From assembly GCA_022712815.1 (NCBI GenBank), contig JAFLJW010000153.1:1-8396 (forward strand): DNA of 8,396 bases. The letters run 5' to 3'. Positions 1 through 5,515 of this stretch are shown here, piece after piece; within the stretch, counting starts at the first letter, position 1; each line of letters begins with the position of its first letter. The notes under the pieces were generated by a model, which saw only the letters and a program-made list of their open reading frames with translations, had not been told where the DNA came from and made no database searches. This stretch comes from Pseudodesulfovibrio sp. Its GTDB lineage: Bacteria > Desulfobacterota > Desulfovibrionia > Desulfovibrionales > Desulfovibrionaceae. Both the position numbers and the translations under genes were made by a program.

Positions 1-395
1 GCCAGAAAATTATTGATGGTAGCAAAAATACGCTCCGTCAATTTGTGGTCTTCCAAAAAGTGGCGAAACTTGAGGAGAGTTGTGGCATCCGGTGCGGATT
101 CGCGCGACAGGTCGATACCGACAAATTTGCGGATAGCCTGACTATCATAGATCGCATCTTCGATCCCTTCATCCGAAAGTCCGAAGCATTGCTGGGCGAT
201 ATACATGCGCAACATACGCTCAAGCCCCAATGGCTGCCGACCGCGTTTTCCACTTTTGGGATAAAAGGGTTCAATTTCGGCAATCAGCAGTGACCATGGC
301 GTGATAGCTTGGATTTCGGTTAAAAAACGGTCACGACGCGTTACCTTTTTCTTGGTTGCGTATTCCAAATCAGAAAAACTTACCTGATGATTCAT
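1..395 (-). CDS. IS5-family transposase, N-terminal part (runs off the left edge)
   Basis: The minus-strand frame opens with ATG at 393-395 and stays open through 131 codons to the window edge without a stop. An AGGAGG ribosome site (401-406) lies 5 nt upstream of the ATG. The protein begins MNHQVSFSDLEYATKKK and contains the N-terminal DUF772-type signature of IS5/IS1182 transposases. Recognisable pieces are PWSLLIAEIEPFYP (about 33-46), GRQPLGLERMLRMY (about 52-65), QQCFGLSDEGIEDA (about 68-81) and a DATTLLKFRHFLE segment (about 103-115). In this family that domain precedes the DDE catalytic domain, which would lie beyond position 1 and cannot be judged. The enzyme would cut and paste its own element. 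The visible part shows no frameshift or stop, so the copy could be functional, but two thirds of the protein is unseen. Confidence 0.9.
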   Translation of the reverse strand, partial: MNHQVSFSDLEYATKKKVTRRDRFLTEIQAITPWSLLIAEIEPFYPKSGKRGRQPLGLERMLRMYIAQQCFGLSDEGIEDAIYDSQAIRKFVGIDLSRESAPDATTLLKFRHFLEDHKLTERIFATINNFL

Positions 396-472
396 CCTTT
401 CCTCCTGATGATTGCCTAGAGAGAATTTTACCAATTTTCGGCTTGGACGGAAACGATTTAATCAGTGTGTCC
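1..472 (-). mobile_element. IS5-family insertion sequence, partial (right-hand part as drawn, cut by the window edge)
   Basis: The stretch holds the start of an IS5-type transposase gene plus about 77 bases of leader. Reading the minus strand inward from 472, the sequence begins GGACACACTGATTAAATCG. IS5-group elements usually have terminal inverted repeats beginning with GG. The bases directly outside (473-476) are CTAG, which fits the YTAR four-base target that IS5-group elements duplicate. The exact end is an inference, because the other terminus lies outside the window and the inverted repeat cannot be matched. The surrounding CCCTAGGG is itself palindromic, so the boundary could shift by a base or two. 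Confidence 0.6.
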
Positions 473-476
473 CTAG
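473..476. repeat. Possible IS target-site duplication (CTAG)
   Basis: CTAG directly abuts the inferred IS5-type end at 472 and matches the YTAR consensus target of IS5-group elements. Only one copy is visible; the second would be beyond the left edge. Four-base matches occur often by chance. Confidence 0.35.
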
Positions 477-554
477 GGCATAAGTTCTTGTAGGCCTCGA
501 AAAACTCGGCAACAAATCACTTAACGACGCAATCGGACCTTTGTCGACAACCTG

Positions 555-579
555 AGGGGCCTCCCCGATGGAGGCCCCT
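555..579 (-). terminator. GC-rich hairpin after the phage gene pair, probable terminator
   Basis: GGGGCCTCC (556-564) and GGAGGCCCC (570-578) form a perfect 9-bp stem around the five-base loop CCGAT, and A555/T579 adds a tenth pair. It lies about 45 bases downstream of the stop of the 83-aa gene. Similar strong GC hairpins commonly end phage structural operons. There is no clear T-run on the minus-strand exit side, so strictly Rho-independent termination is uncertain. A smaller nested hairpin (588-622: GATAAG/CTTATC enclosing ATAGT/ACTAT) lies between the gene stop and this stem. Confidence 0.6.
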
Positions 580-624
580 GGTGTCGGGATAAGACGATAG
601 TCGTTACTATTCTCTGCTTATCGT

Positions 625-876
625 TTAGCTGCCATTGATCACGCTCACGACGCCGGCGGTGTTGGTGGCTACCAACAAATCAATGGCATCGGCCTTGGTA
701 GGGCCGGAACAGGCCACAATGATGTCGCCGGTGTCCAGATTGTAGTCATCGACGGCATCATCGAAGTATCCGGCAGCCGCCAGAGTGGCGATGTCGTCCT
801 CGGTCCGGTAGATGAACAACTGCTGGCCGGGAACGCCGCCCATCAGTCGCATGTCTTCGCTCATGTAATCAGCCAT
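625..876 (-). CDS. Small phage-type companion protein of the capsid gene (83 aa), function unknown
   Basis: The ATG at 874-876 has a good ribosome site (CAGGAG, 885-890) 8 nt upstream, and the frame ends with TAA at 625-627. The protein is acidic and compact. It begins MADYMSEDMRLMGGVPGQQL, has FIYRTEDDIATLAAAGYFDDAVDDYNLDTGDII in the middle, and ends in a hydrophobic, beta-looking LLVATNTAGVVSVING. It has no signal peptide or membrane segment. Small proteins with this pattern (GxPGQQLFxY, then a 'GYFDDA' segment, then 'GDII') are familiar to me as neighbours of phage capsid genes, but I know of no assigned function. It starts 69 nt after the stop of the capsid gene, so the two are probably co-transcribed. 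A head-decoration or minor virion role is an inference from position only. Confidence 0.8.
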   Translation of the reverse strand: MADYMSEDMRLMGGVPGQQLFIYRTEDDIATLAAAGYFDDAVDDYNLDTGDIIVACSGPTKADAIDLLVATNTAGVVSVINGS

Positions 877-945
877 TTTTCAATCTCCTGTAAAAAACGA
901 AGGGAACGTCCCCTCCATGGTTGGGTTTTCTTGAACCTGCTGTTT

Positions 946-1776
946 CTAGGAAATGACAGCGGAATCGTCGCACTGGATTTCGACCACGCCCTCGGAATCA
1001 ATGAGGCACGCGCCTGCGGACAACATGTGGTCCACAAGATGGGCGGCCTTTTCCGGCACCCAGTCAACGAATGCCTTGATTTCCTGGCCCTCGGCCAGTC
1101 CCGCAGCGTTGCGGTGGTAGATGAAGCAGGAGCGAGTGCCGCCATCAAGCGGCAGGCCGGTATGGAACATCCAGGTGATGCCCAGCCAGGTACGGGACTC
1201 GGTTCCCTTGAGCCAGGAGTACTGTTCGCCAGAGTAGTCGCTGGACTTGAACTCCTCGATATTGAGCATCTCATTCCACTGCTGGGGACCGACTATGGCA
1301 AAACGATTGCCGTCATCAGGCACATCATTGGCGTTCAGCGTCCCAAAGGCCTGGAGGATCTTGTCCTTGGTCAGGCCGGTGGATGTCTCGGCAACCACGT
1401 TGAACGCGCCGTTCAGCTTGTCGATGATCAGCTCGTCGATCTTGCGCCCCAAAGCCCAGGCCCCGGCATTGGCGGCCACCTGCTGTTCGTTGCCCCTCTC
1501 CTTGATCTCGTCGAGTTTGTCGATGTACTCGGCGGCATACCAGTCAGACAGCGTGCAGGACACGGTGGAGTGGTTGAGATTCATCAGCGGGACGTTGCCG
1601 TGGCGAGTCTTCTTGCCTGCTGCGCCCTTGCCGACTTTCTGAAAGACGCACTTGGAGCCTTTGACCTTGGGCTGAAGACGCACGGTATGGCGCATCTTGG
1701 AGCCCTGGCCCTGATAGGCGTTGTGCACCATTTCGGTGTACTCGGTTACAAAGGCCTCGGTAATTGTCGTGGACAT
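946..1776 (-). CDS. Phage capsid protein, Phage_capsid_2-like (276 aa)
   Basis: The ATG at 1774-1776 follows an AGGAG site (1787-1791) with a 10-nt spacer, and the gene ends with TAG at 946-948. The protein opens MSTTITEAFVTEYTEMVHNAYQ, then has a basic stretch GSKMRHTVRLQPKVKGSKC (about 25-43). KKTRHGNVPLMNLNHSTV (about 55-72) and an acidic helix with YIDKLDEIKE (about 84-93) follow. The C-terminal half has VPDDGNRFAIVGPQQWNEML (about 152-171), a WLGITW piece and a closing AHLVDHMLSAGACLIDSEGVV segment. I recognise this layout as the major capsid protein of podovirus-like phages and proteobacterial prophages (Phage_capsid_2 type). It would assemble into the procapsid shell. Its length is normal for the family and no lesion is visible. 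Oddly, no portal, scaffold or terminase gene lies upstream; the next gene in that direction belongs to the host mla operon. The family call is from memory of its conserved pattern. Confidence 0.85.
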   Translation of the reverse strand: MSTTITEAFVTEYTEMVHNAYQGQGSKMRHTVRLQPKVKGSKCVFQKVGKGAAGKKTRHGNVPLMNLNHSTVSCTLSDWYAAEYIDKLDEIKERGNEQQVAANAGAWALGRKIDELIIDKLNGAFNVVAETSTGLTKDKILQAFGTLNANDVPDDGNRFAIVGPQQWNEMLNIEEFKSSDYSGEQYSWLKGTESRTWLGITWMFHTGLPLDGGTRSCFIYHRNAAGLAEGQEIKAFVDWVPEKAAHLVDHMLSAGACLIDSEGVVEIQCDDSAVIS

Positions 1777-2055
1777 TTTCGTTTTTCTCCTCTTGATTTT
1801 CAGGTTAATGTCAATCCAGGTGTCCGAACTGCATCTTTCGAGCGGGTGTCCACGAATTGTCAGGGCAAAACCATTTCGCCGCTGCCATGTGAGGGCCGCC
1901 TTGAGACCTCCGGGCTGGGTGCGAACACTATACCCCCGGTTTTACCCCTCGGATAAGAACGGGCGTCAGAGGGGCAAAAAAGACCAAAAAAAGGGCAACA
2001 TTTCCTGTTGACAAGGTTTTGAGAGGGGGGGGGAGTTGAGAACAAAAAGCAGAGT
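1777..2055. other. Intergenic stretch without a gene upstream of the capsid gene
   Basis: No frame on either strand shows convincing coding character here. Visible elements are the capsid ribosome site (1787-1791), the weak promoter candidate described separately, several oligo-A tracts (about 1977-1992) and a run of nine G at 2025-2033. Base composition shifts from balanced near the capsid gene to strongly purine-rich on the plus strand after about 1970. The stretch probably marks the junction between phage-derived DNA and the host operon. No attachment-site repeat or tRNA fragment could be identified. Confidence 0.5.
1927..1956 (-). promoter_or_regulatory. Weak candidate promoter for the capsid gene
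   Basis: On the minus strand, TATAGT (1927-1932) is a five-of-six match to a -10 box. It is preceded at an 18-nt spacing by TTATCC (1951-1956), which matches the -35 consensus at only three positions. Transcription from here would leave a leader of about 145 nt before the capsid ATG. This is the best candidate I could find in the gap, but it is weak. Confidence 0.2.
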
Positions 2056-2115
2056 AAAAAAAGCCAAAAAAAAGGGCCTCACGACGAGTATCGCAAGGCC
2101 TTTTCTTTGGCTTTT
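2056..2115 (-). terminator. Long A/T-flanked hairpin, probable (bidirectional) terminator of the mla operon
   Basis: AAAAGCC plus an A-tract and GGGCCT (from about 2059 to 2079) pairs with AGGCC, a T-rich tract and GGCTTTT (2096-2115). The loop is about 16 bases, with one mismatch or bulge in the A/T part. Each strand leaves the stem through a T-run: TTTTTTT on the minus strand beyond 2062, and TTTT at 2112-2115 on the plus strand. The hairpin lies about 108 bases past the stop of the last operon gene. No plus-strand gene is seen to its left, so its main role is to stop minus-strand transcription and separate the operon from the phage genes. Confidence 0.75.
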
Positions 2116-2223
2116 ATCTGGTACGGAGGTCCTGTTCTTTTTTCTCTTTTTCTTTTCAGAAAATATAAAAACCAAGTCGCCATCAGAACTCGAAAAGAAA
2201 GTATGCTACCCTCGGCTGAATCG

Positions 2224-2712
2224 TTAAATCACATCAACGAATTCGCAATCCAGACTACCAGCTTTTCCCACGGTGACGATAGCCATGGAGCCGAATTCAC
2301 CAAGGGAGCCAGGGTTGAGGAGCTGAACGCCAGCGACCACTGACCAGTCGCGCTTGTGGGTGTGCCCATAGCAGACCAGATCATACTCCGGTCCAAAGGC
2401 CCGGGCGACCTTTCCAGCCACCTGGGAGCGCGGACCCCAGCCATGGGCCACACCGACCGTCAAGGGACCCAACTGAAAAGTCTTCATTGGTTCAAGCTGG
2501 CTCACAAGCTGTGGGTCCCAGTCACAATTTCCCCGGACACAGATGAAATTGCCATGTTGCATGAAGTAGGACCATGTCTCGACAGACGTGATATCGCCAC
2601 AATGGACGAGCGCATCAGCCGGGCCGAGCCATTTGGCATAAACAGCGTCAAGCCAAAGAGATGGATTACCCATATGGGTATCTGAAATTACAGCAATCTT
2701 GAGGGAATGCAT
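2224..2712 (-). CDS. YfcE/MJ0936-family calcineurin-like metallophosphoesterase
   Basis: This is a probable cytoplasmic two-metal phosphoesterase of about 162 aa, the normal size for the YfcE/MJ0936 group, which hydrolyses phosphodiester bonds. All metal-binding motifs are visible: D11 and H13 (SDTHMG), GD at 39-40 (HCGDITS), GNCD at 61-64, H90 (AHGWG) and GHTH at 116-119. A longer in-frame start at 2805 exists. It would add 31 residues without family similarity and would overlap mlaA, so I place the start at the ATG 2710-2712, directly before LKIAVISDTH. No good ribosome site precedes this ATG. The gene begins 19 nt after the mlaA stop, so translation may be coupled. It is the last gene of the mla operon. 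Its natural substrate cannot be read from the sequence; a link to phospholipid metabolism is only suggested by context. Confidence 0.88.
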   Translation of the reverse strand: MHSLKIAVISDTHMGNPSLWLDAVYAKWLGPADALVHCGDITSVETWSYFMQHGNFICVRGNCDWDPQLVSQLEPMKTFQLGPLTVGVAHGWGPRSQVAGKVARAFGPEYDLVCYGHTHKRDWSVVAGVQLLNPGSLGEFGSMAIVTVGKAGSLDCEFVDVI

Positions 2713-2726
2713 GGGGACTTGAAAGG

Positions 2727-2741
2727 CGAGGCTATTCCTCG
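2727..2741 (-). promoter_or_regulatory. Small hairpin around the mlaA stop codon
   Basis: CGAGG (2727-2731) and CCTCG (2737-2741) are exact inverted repeats, with the mlaA stop codon in the five-base loop. The mRNA arm carries GAGGA, the only Shine-Dalgarno-like motif near the phosphoesterase start, but it is 24 nt from that ATG. Ribosomes terminating on mlaA would open the stem. A coupling role is speculative. Confidence 0.25.
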
Positions 2742-3550
2742 ACCTTCTTGGCCCGGAAGCGGATGTAGGCATCACGGACAGCGGCATACTTGTCAATGGC
2801 ACCACCGGTCAGGACTTCGTACTCATTTCCCTTGAGTTGAAGCGACAGGGTGTTCACGTTCTTGTACACCCTGATGGCACCGAACTCCAAAAAGGTGAGG
2901 TCGCCATAGGAGAGCGGGTCCATATAGGCATCTGCAACCCAACCAACGGACTCACGAATGGAACTGGGACCGATAAAGGGCCAGACAAGGTAAATACCGT
3001 GGCCCATACCAGCCTTGCCGAGCGTCTGGCCGAAACCGTCAGCCGTAGGCCGCGCAGGTTCCCAGTTGCGCTTTCTGCCAGCGGTCACATCACCAAGTCC
3101 GAGAACACCAAAGGTCGTGTTCATCACAAACTTGGATGTTTCCATATAGGCCGCATCAAATTTTCCGGTAAGCATATTGTTCACGAAACGAACCGGGAAC
3201 AGCAGGTTGGTGAAGAAATTGTTGACCCACTGGCGGGGCTTGGGCGGAACGACCCAGGCATACCCGGTCGCCAAAGGCTTGAATACGCCGTGGTAAAGGC
3301 CATCATTGAGATAGAACCAAGTCATATTCCAATATTTCAGGGGATCGGCAACGAGTTGTTCGCTGTCAGCGTATTCGTCATCAAAATCATCAAAATCCGC
3401 AGAGTCTTGCGCAGCCCGGCCAGAAAATTGAGCAAGCTGGGTAGGGCCGTCACCCTTGGCCGCAAAAGAAGTCCCCGTCACACTCGCAAGGAGGACGGCA
3501 ACCAAAAGGCCAGCCAGAATTATACGATCCATTTTCTTAATATTTATCAC
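2732..3550 (-). CDS. mlaA: MlaA/VacJ family outer-membrane lipid-asymmetry protein, without lipidation cysteine
   Basis: MlaA removes mislocalised phospholipids from the outer leaflet of the outer membrane and hands them to MlaC. The family core is clear: DPLKYWNMTWFYLND (69-83), the KPLATGYAWVVPPKPRQWVNNFF region (about 91-113), NNMLTGKFDAA (124-134), NTTFGVLGLGDV (144-155), DGFGQTLGKAGMGHG (171-185) and YLVWPFIGPSSIRES (187-201). The start is a GTG whose GTGA overlaps the mlaC stop; an in-frame ATG lies six codons later. Residues 8-30 form a hydrophobic export signal ending in TSFAAKG, suiting signal peptidase I. An acidic linker (about 49-64) follows. Well-studied MlaA proteins are lipoproteins, but this one contains no cysteine anywhere, so it must be held at the membrane by its own helices or by partners. 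Length (272 aa) is normal. Confidence 0.93.
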   Translation of the reverse strand: MINIKKMDRIILAGLLVAVLLASVTGTSFAAKGDGPTQLAQFSGRAAQDSADFDDFDDEYADSEQLVADPLKYWNMTWFYLNDGLYHGVFKPLATGYAWVVPPKPRQWVNNFFTNLLFPVRFVNNMLTGKFDAAYMETSKFVMNTTFGVLGLGDVTAGRKRNWEPARPTADGFGQTLGKAGMGHGIYLVWPFIGPSSIRESVGWVADAYMDPLSYGDLTFLEFGAIRVYKNVNTLSLQLKGNEYEVLTGGAIDKYAAVRDAYIRFRAKKVEE

Positions 3551-4185
3551 GAGTCCGCTTGATCCTCTACAATTTCAAAATTATCAAGCTGCTGAACCCG
3601 TTTTAGTATCAGGTTCAGCAAATCTTCAGGGGTGCCATTGTGCAACACTTGAGCAAACTGGCTACGATAATTTCCCACAAGGCTCACGCCTTCTGCGACG
3701 ATATCATAGATCATCCATTGTTCTTTAATTATTTTCAATCTAAATTCAACTATTATTTTCTTATCTTTATCAATTATTTCCGTGAGGACCTTGGCTTTCC
3801 TTCCAGAAATAAGTTCATTTTTATAGGTAACATTTTGTCCACCATAAGCAGGAATGCGTTTGAGATAACTTCGCTCAAGGAGCTGAATGAACGCATCGGT
3901 GAGATCGATTTGCATTTGCGGAGACATCTTGAGCCACGGCCTGCCGACAGACATTTTGGTCACTTCACGGAAGTCGATATATTTTTCAGCCGCCTTGAGG
4001 AGACGAGAAATGGCCTCGTCATGCTCCGCCGGGTCCTGCATGGTCTGGTCGGACAAAACTTCGATGAGTTCATCCGTGGCGGCCTTGACCCTGTCTGTGG
4101 GGCTCTGGTCCGCAAGGACCGCTGACGCACTGCCAGCGAATATACACAGGAAAAACAATGCCAGTATTATTTTTTTTGCAAACAT
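3547..4185 (-). CDS. mlaC: MlaC/Ttg2D family periplasmic phospholipid-binding carrier
   Basis: MlaC carries phospholipid across the periplasm between MlaA and the MlaFED complex. The protein has an N-terminal signal with KK and a hydrophobic run (about residues 4-18), then AxA-type sites (GSASA, VLADQ), so signal peptidase I cleavage is expected. The single Cys in the hydrophobic core does not fit a lipobox. The mature part has TDRVKAATDELIEVL, YIDFREVTKMSVGRPWLKMS, DAFIQLLERSYLKRI, YDIVAEGVSLVGNYRSQF and a final PEDLLNLILKRV, all typical of the family. I choose the ATG at 4183-4185 because AAAGGTG lies 8 nt upstream. A GTG three codons earlier (4194) is open in frame but overlaps that ribosome site. 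It starts 26 nt after mlaD and its stop overlaps the mlaA start by 4 nt. Confidence 0.92.
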   Translation of the reverse strand: MFAKKIILALFFLCIFAGSASAVLADQSPTDRVKAATDELIEVLSDQTMQDPAEHDEAISRLLKAAEKYIDFREVTKMSVGRPWLKMSPQMQIDLTDAFIQLLERSYLKRIPAYGGQNVTYKNELISGRKAKVLTEIIDKDKKIIVEFRLKIIKEQWMIYDIVAEGVSLVGNYRSQFAQVLHNGTPEDLLNLILKRVQQLDNFEIVEDQADS

Positions 4186-4211
4186 ATAAAGCACCTTTGA
4201 ACCAGTCCTCG

Positions 4212-4658
4212 TTATACCTTGCCAAAAGCAAATTTACTGATCAGGTCTTCCAGATCAATGGCCGGTTGGGAATCGAACAGAGTGTCACCCGGATTGACGG
4301 GATCACCAAGTCCACCCGGATCGATCTTCAGATATTTGTCACCGATCAGGCCGCTGGTCTTGACCGACACAATGGCGTCGTCCATGAGCTTGACCTCTTT
4401 CTCGATCATCATGTCAACACGTGCCACATTCAGTTCCTGATCGAGCGAAATATCACTGACAAAACCGATTGAGACACCGTACATCTGAACCGGGGCGTTG
4501 ACCTTGAGTCCGGCAATGTCAGTAAAATTGGCCCTGACCGGATAATACTTGTCCGTGAAAAGCTGAACATTTCCCAGCTTAATACTCATGTAGATGATGG
4601 CAAGAAGACCCACAAGCACAAAGAGACCAACCGCAGTTTCTTTTCTTAATTTCAGCAT
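4212..4658 (-). CDS. mlaD: MlaD, MCE-domain substrate-binding subunit of the phospholipid transporter
   Basis: MlaD forms a hexameric ring anchored in the inner membrane that passes lipid between MlaC and the MlaFE core. Visible features are a short N-terminal KLRKE, one transmembrane helix (about residues 9-27, VGLFVLVGLLAIIYMSI), and an MCE domain (about 37-116). The MCE domain includes FTDIAGLKVNAPVQMYGVSIG and SVKTSGLIGDKYLKIDPGG. The protein ends at LEDLISKFAFGKV, which corresponds to the conserved pore-helix segment LEDLI.QF of E. coli MlaD; the long disordered tail of the E. coli protein is missing. This explains the length of 148 aa against 183 in E. coli. The ATG start shares one base with the mlaF stop (TAATG) and has GGGTGG just upstream, so translation is coupled to mlaF. 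Confidence 0.95.
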   Translation of the reverse strand: MLKLRKETAVGLFVLVGLLAIIYMSIKLGNVQLFTDKYYPVRANFTDIAGLKVNAPVQMYGVSIGFVSDISLDQELNVARVDMMIEKEVKLMDDAIVSVKTSGLIGDKYLKIDPGGLGDPVNPGDTLFDSQPAIDLEDLISKFAFGKV

Positions 4659-5506
4659 TATCCACCCTTTCGGACCGTTTCTTTTTCCCCGAGAAAATTA
4701 TTGCAATTGCGCTTCAGCATGGCCGGGTCCAGCGGCGGCATGGTCAATCTGGGCGCATGCCGCTCTTCGGGAGCACGGTCTAAGAACCTGCGCAGATATG
4801 GGTCTTGTGTTTTTTCCAAGGTCTCTATGGTCCCCTGGTAGATACATTTCCCTTCACCCAGAATGACGACAAAATCAGCCAAGGCCCGCATGCTCGCCAG
4901 ATCGTGAGTTACCACGACCATGGTCATGTCAAAATGGCGCATCATCTCCAGCAAGAGCTGGTCCAACTCTGCGGACATGACCGGATCAAGCCCGGAAGTG
5001 GGTTCATCACAGAGCAACACCTGTGGGTCCATGACCAGTGCACGGGCCAATCCGGCTCTTTTTCTCATGCCCCCGGACAGCTCATTCGGAAACAATTCAA
5101 GAGCGTGTCCAAGTTCGACCATGGACAGCCTGTCCTTAACAATATGCATGATTTGCTCTTCCTTGAGCCGAGTGTGCTCACGAAGAGGCAAGGCAATGTT
5201 GTCCTTGAGCCTCAGCGACCCCAGCAAAGCTCCGTCCTGAAAAAGGACACCCGTGCGCTGACGGATACAATGGTTCTCCCTTCTGGACAGGGAATCCATA
5301 TCATGCTCGCCAAAGAAAATTTTCCCATCAATGGAGGGTTGAAGCTGAAGCACGTGTTTGAGCAACGTTGACTTGCCGGACCCGGACCCGCCCACAACCA
5401 TGGAGAGCTTCCCGCCGGGAAACTCGATATTCAAATCGCTGACAATAGCGGTCTTGCCATATCCGATGGTCAGGTTTTCAAGTCGTATGCCAGGTGCCGT
5501 ACTCAC
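4658..5506 (-). CDS. mlaF: MlaF, ATP-binding subunit of the phospholipid ABC transporter
   Basis: This is the cytoplasmic ATPase that powers the Mla transporter. All ABC motifs are intact: Walker A GGSGSGKST (39-47), Q-loop Gln 90 in VLFQDGALLGSL, signature LSGGM (143-147), Walker B VLLCDEP (163-169) with catalytic Glu 168, D-loop SGLDP and switch His 201 in VVVTHD. The FQDGALLGSL and LSGGMRKRAGLARAL segments are characteristic of MlaF/Ttg2A rather than other ABC ATPases. After the ATPase domain comes a C-terminal tail of about 40 residues (RFLDRAPEE, then PPLDPAMLKRN). The start is GTG at 5504-5506, with AGGAG 6 nt upstream overlapping the mlaE stop. Only 9 nt separate it from mlaE. In E. 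coli, MlaB binds MlaF and supports its activity; no mlaB is visible here. Confidence 0.95.
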   Translation of the reverse strand: MSTAPGIRLENLTIGYGKTAIVSDLNIEFPGGKLSMVVGGSGSGKSTLLKHVLQLQPSIDGKIFFGEHDMDSLSRRENHCIRQRTGVLFQDGALLGSLRLKDNIALPLREHTRLKEEQIMHIVKDRLSMVELGHALELFPNELSGGMRKRAGLARALVMDPQVLLCDEPTSGLDPVMSAELDQLLLEMMRHFDMTMVVVTHDLASMRALADFVVILGEGKCIYQGTIETLEKTQDPYLRRFLDRAPEERHAPRLTMPPLDPAMLKRNCNNFLGEKETVRKGG

Positions 5507-5515
5507 TCCAGACTC

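Noticed and set aside
477..520. Minus-strand fragment reading VAEFFEAYKNLC next to the IS end, resembling the FFE.YK motif of inorganic pyrophosphatases
   Set aside because: Only about a dozen codons are open before a stop on the upstream side. No further homology is visible and the phage terminator lies just upstream, so chance is the simpler explanation.
931..1956. 341-codon open frame on the plus strand opposite the capsid gene
   Set aside because: It is an antisense shadow of a GC-rich coding gene. It has no convincing ribosome site and no recognisable family, and it runs on into the non-coding leader. The minus-strand frame matches a known capsid pattern.
2107..2343. 78-codon plus-strand frame starting in the terminator region with a hydrophobic N-terminus
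   Set aside because: It begins inside the terminator hairpin and ends antisense to the phosphoesterase. The hydrophobic start merely reflects the T-rich tract.
2713..2805. 31-codon N-terminal extension of the phosphoesterase
   Set aside because: The added residues lack family similarity and would overlap the end of mlaA. The family domain starts right after the internal ATG at 2712.
2837..3562. 241-codon plus-strand open frame opposite mlaA
   Set aside because: It is entirely antisense to a clear mlaA gene, has no recognisable motif, and has the composition expected of a shadow frame.
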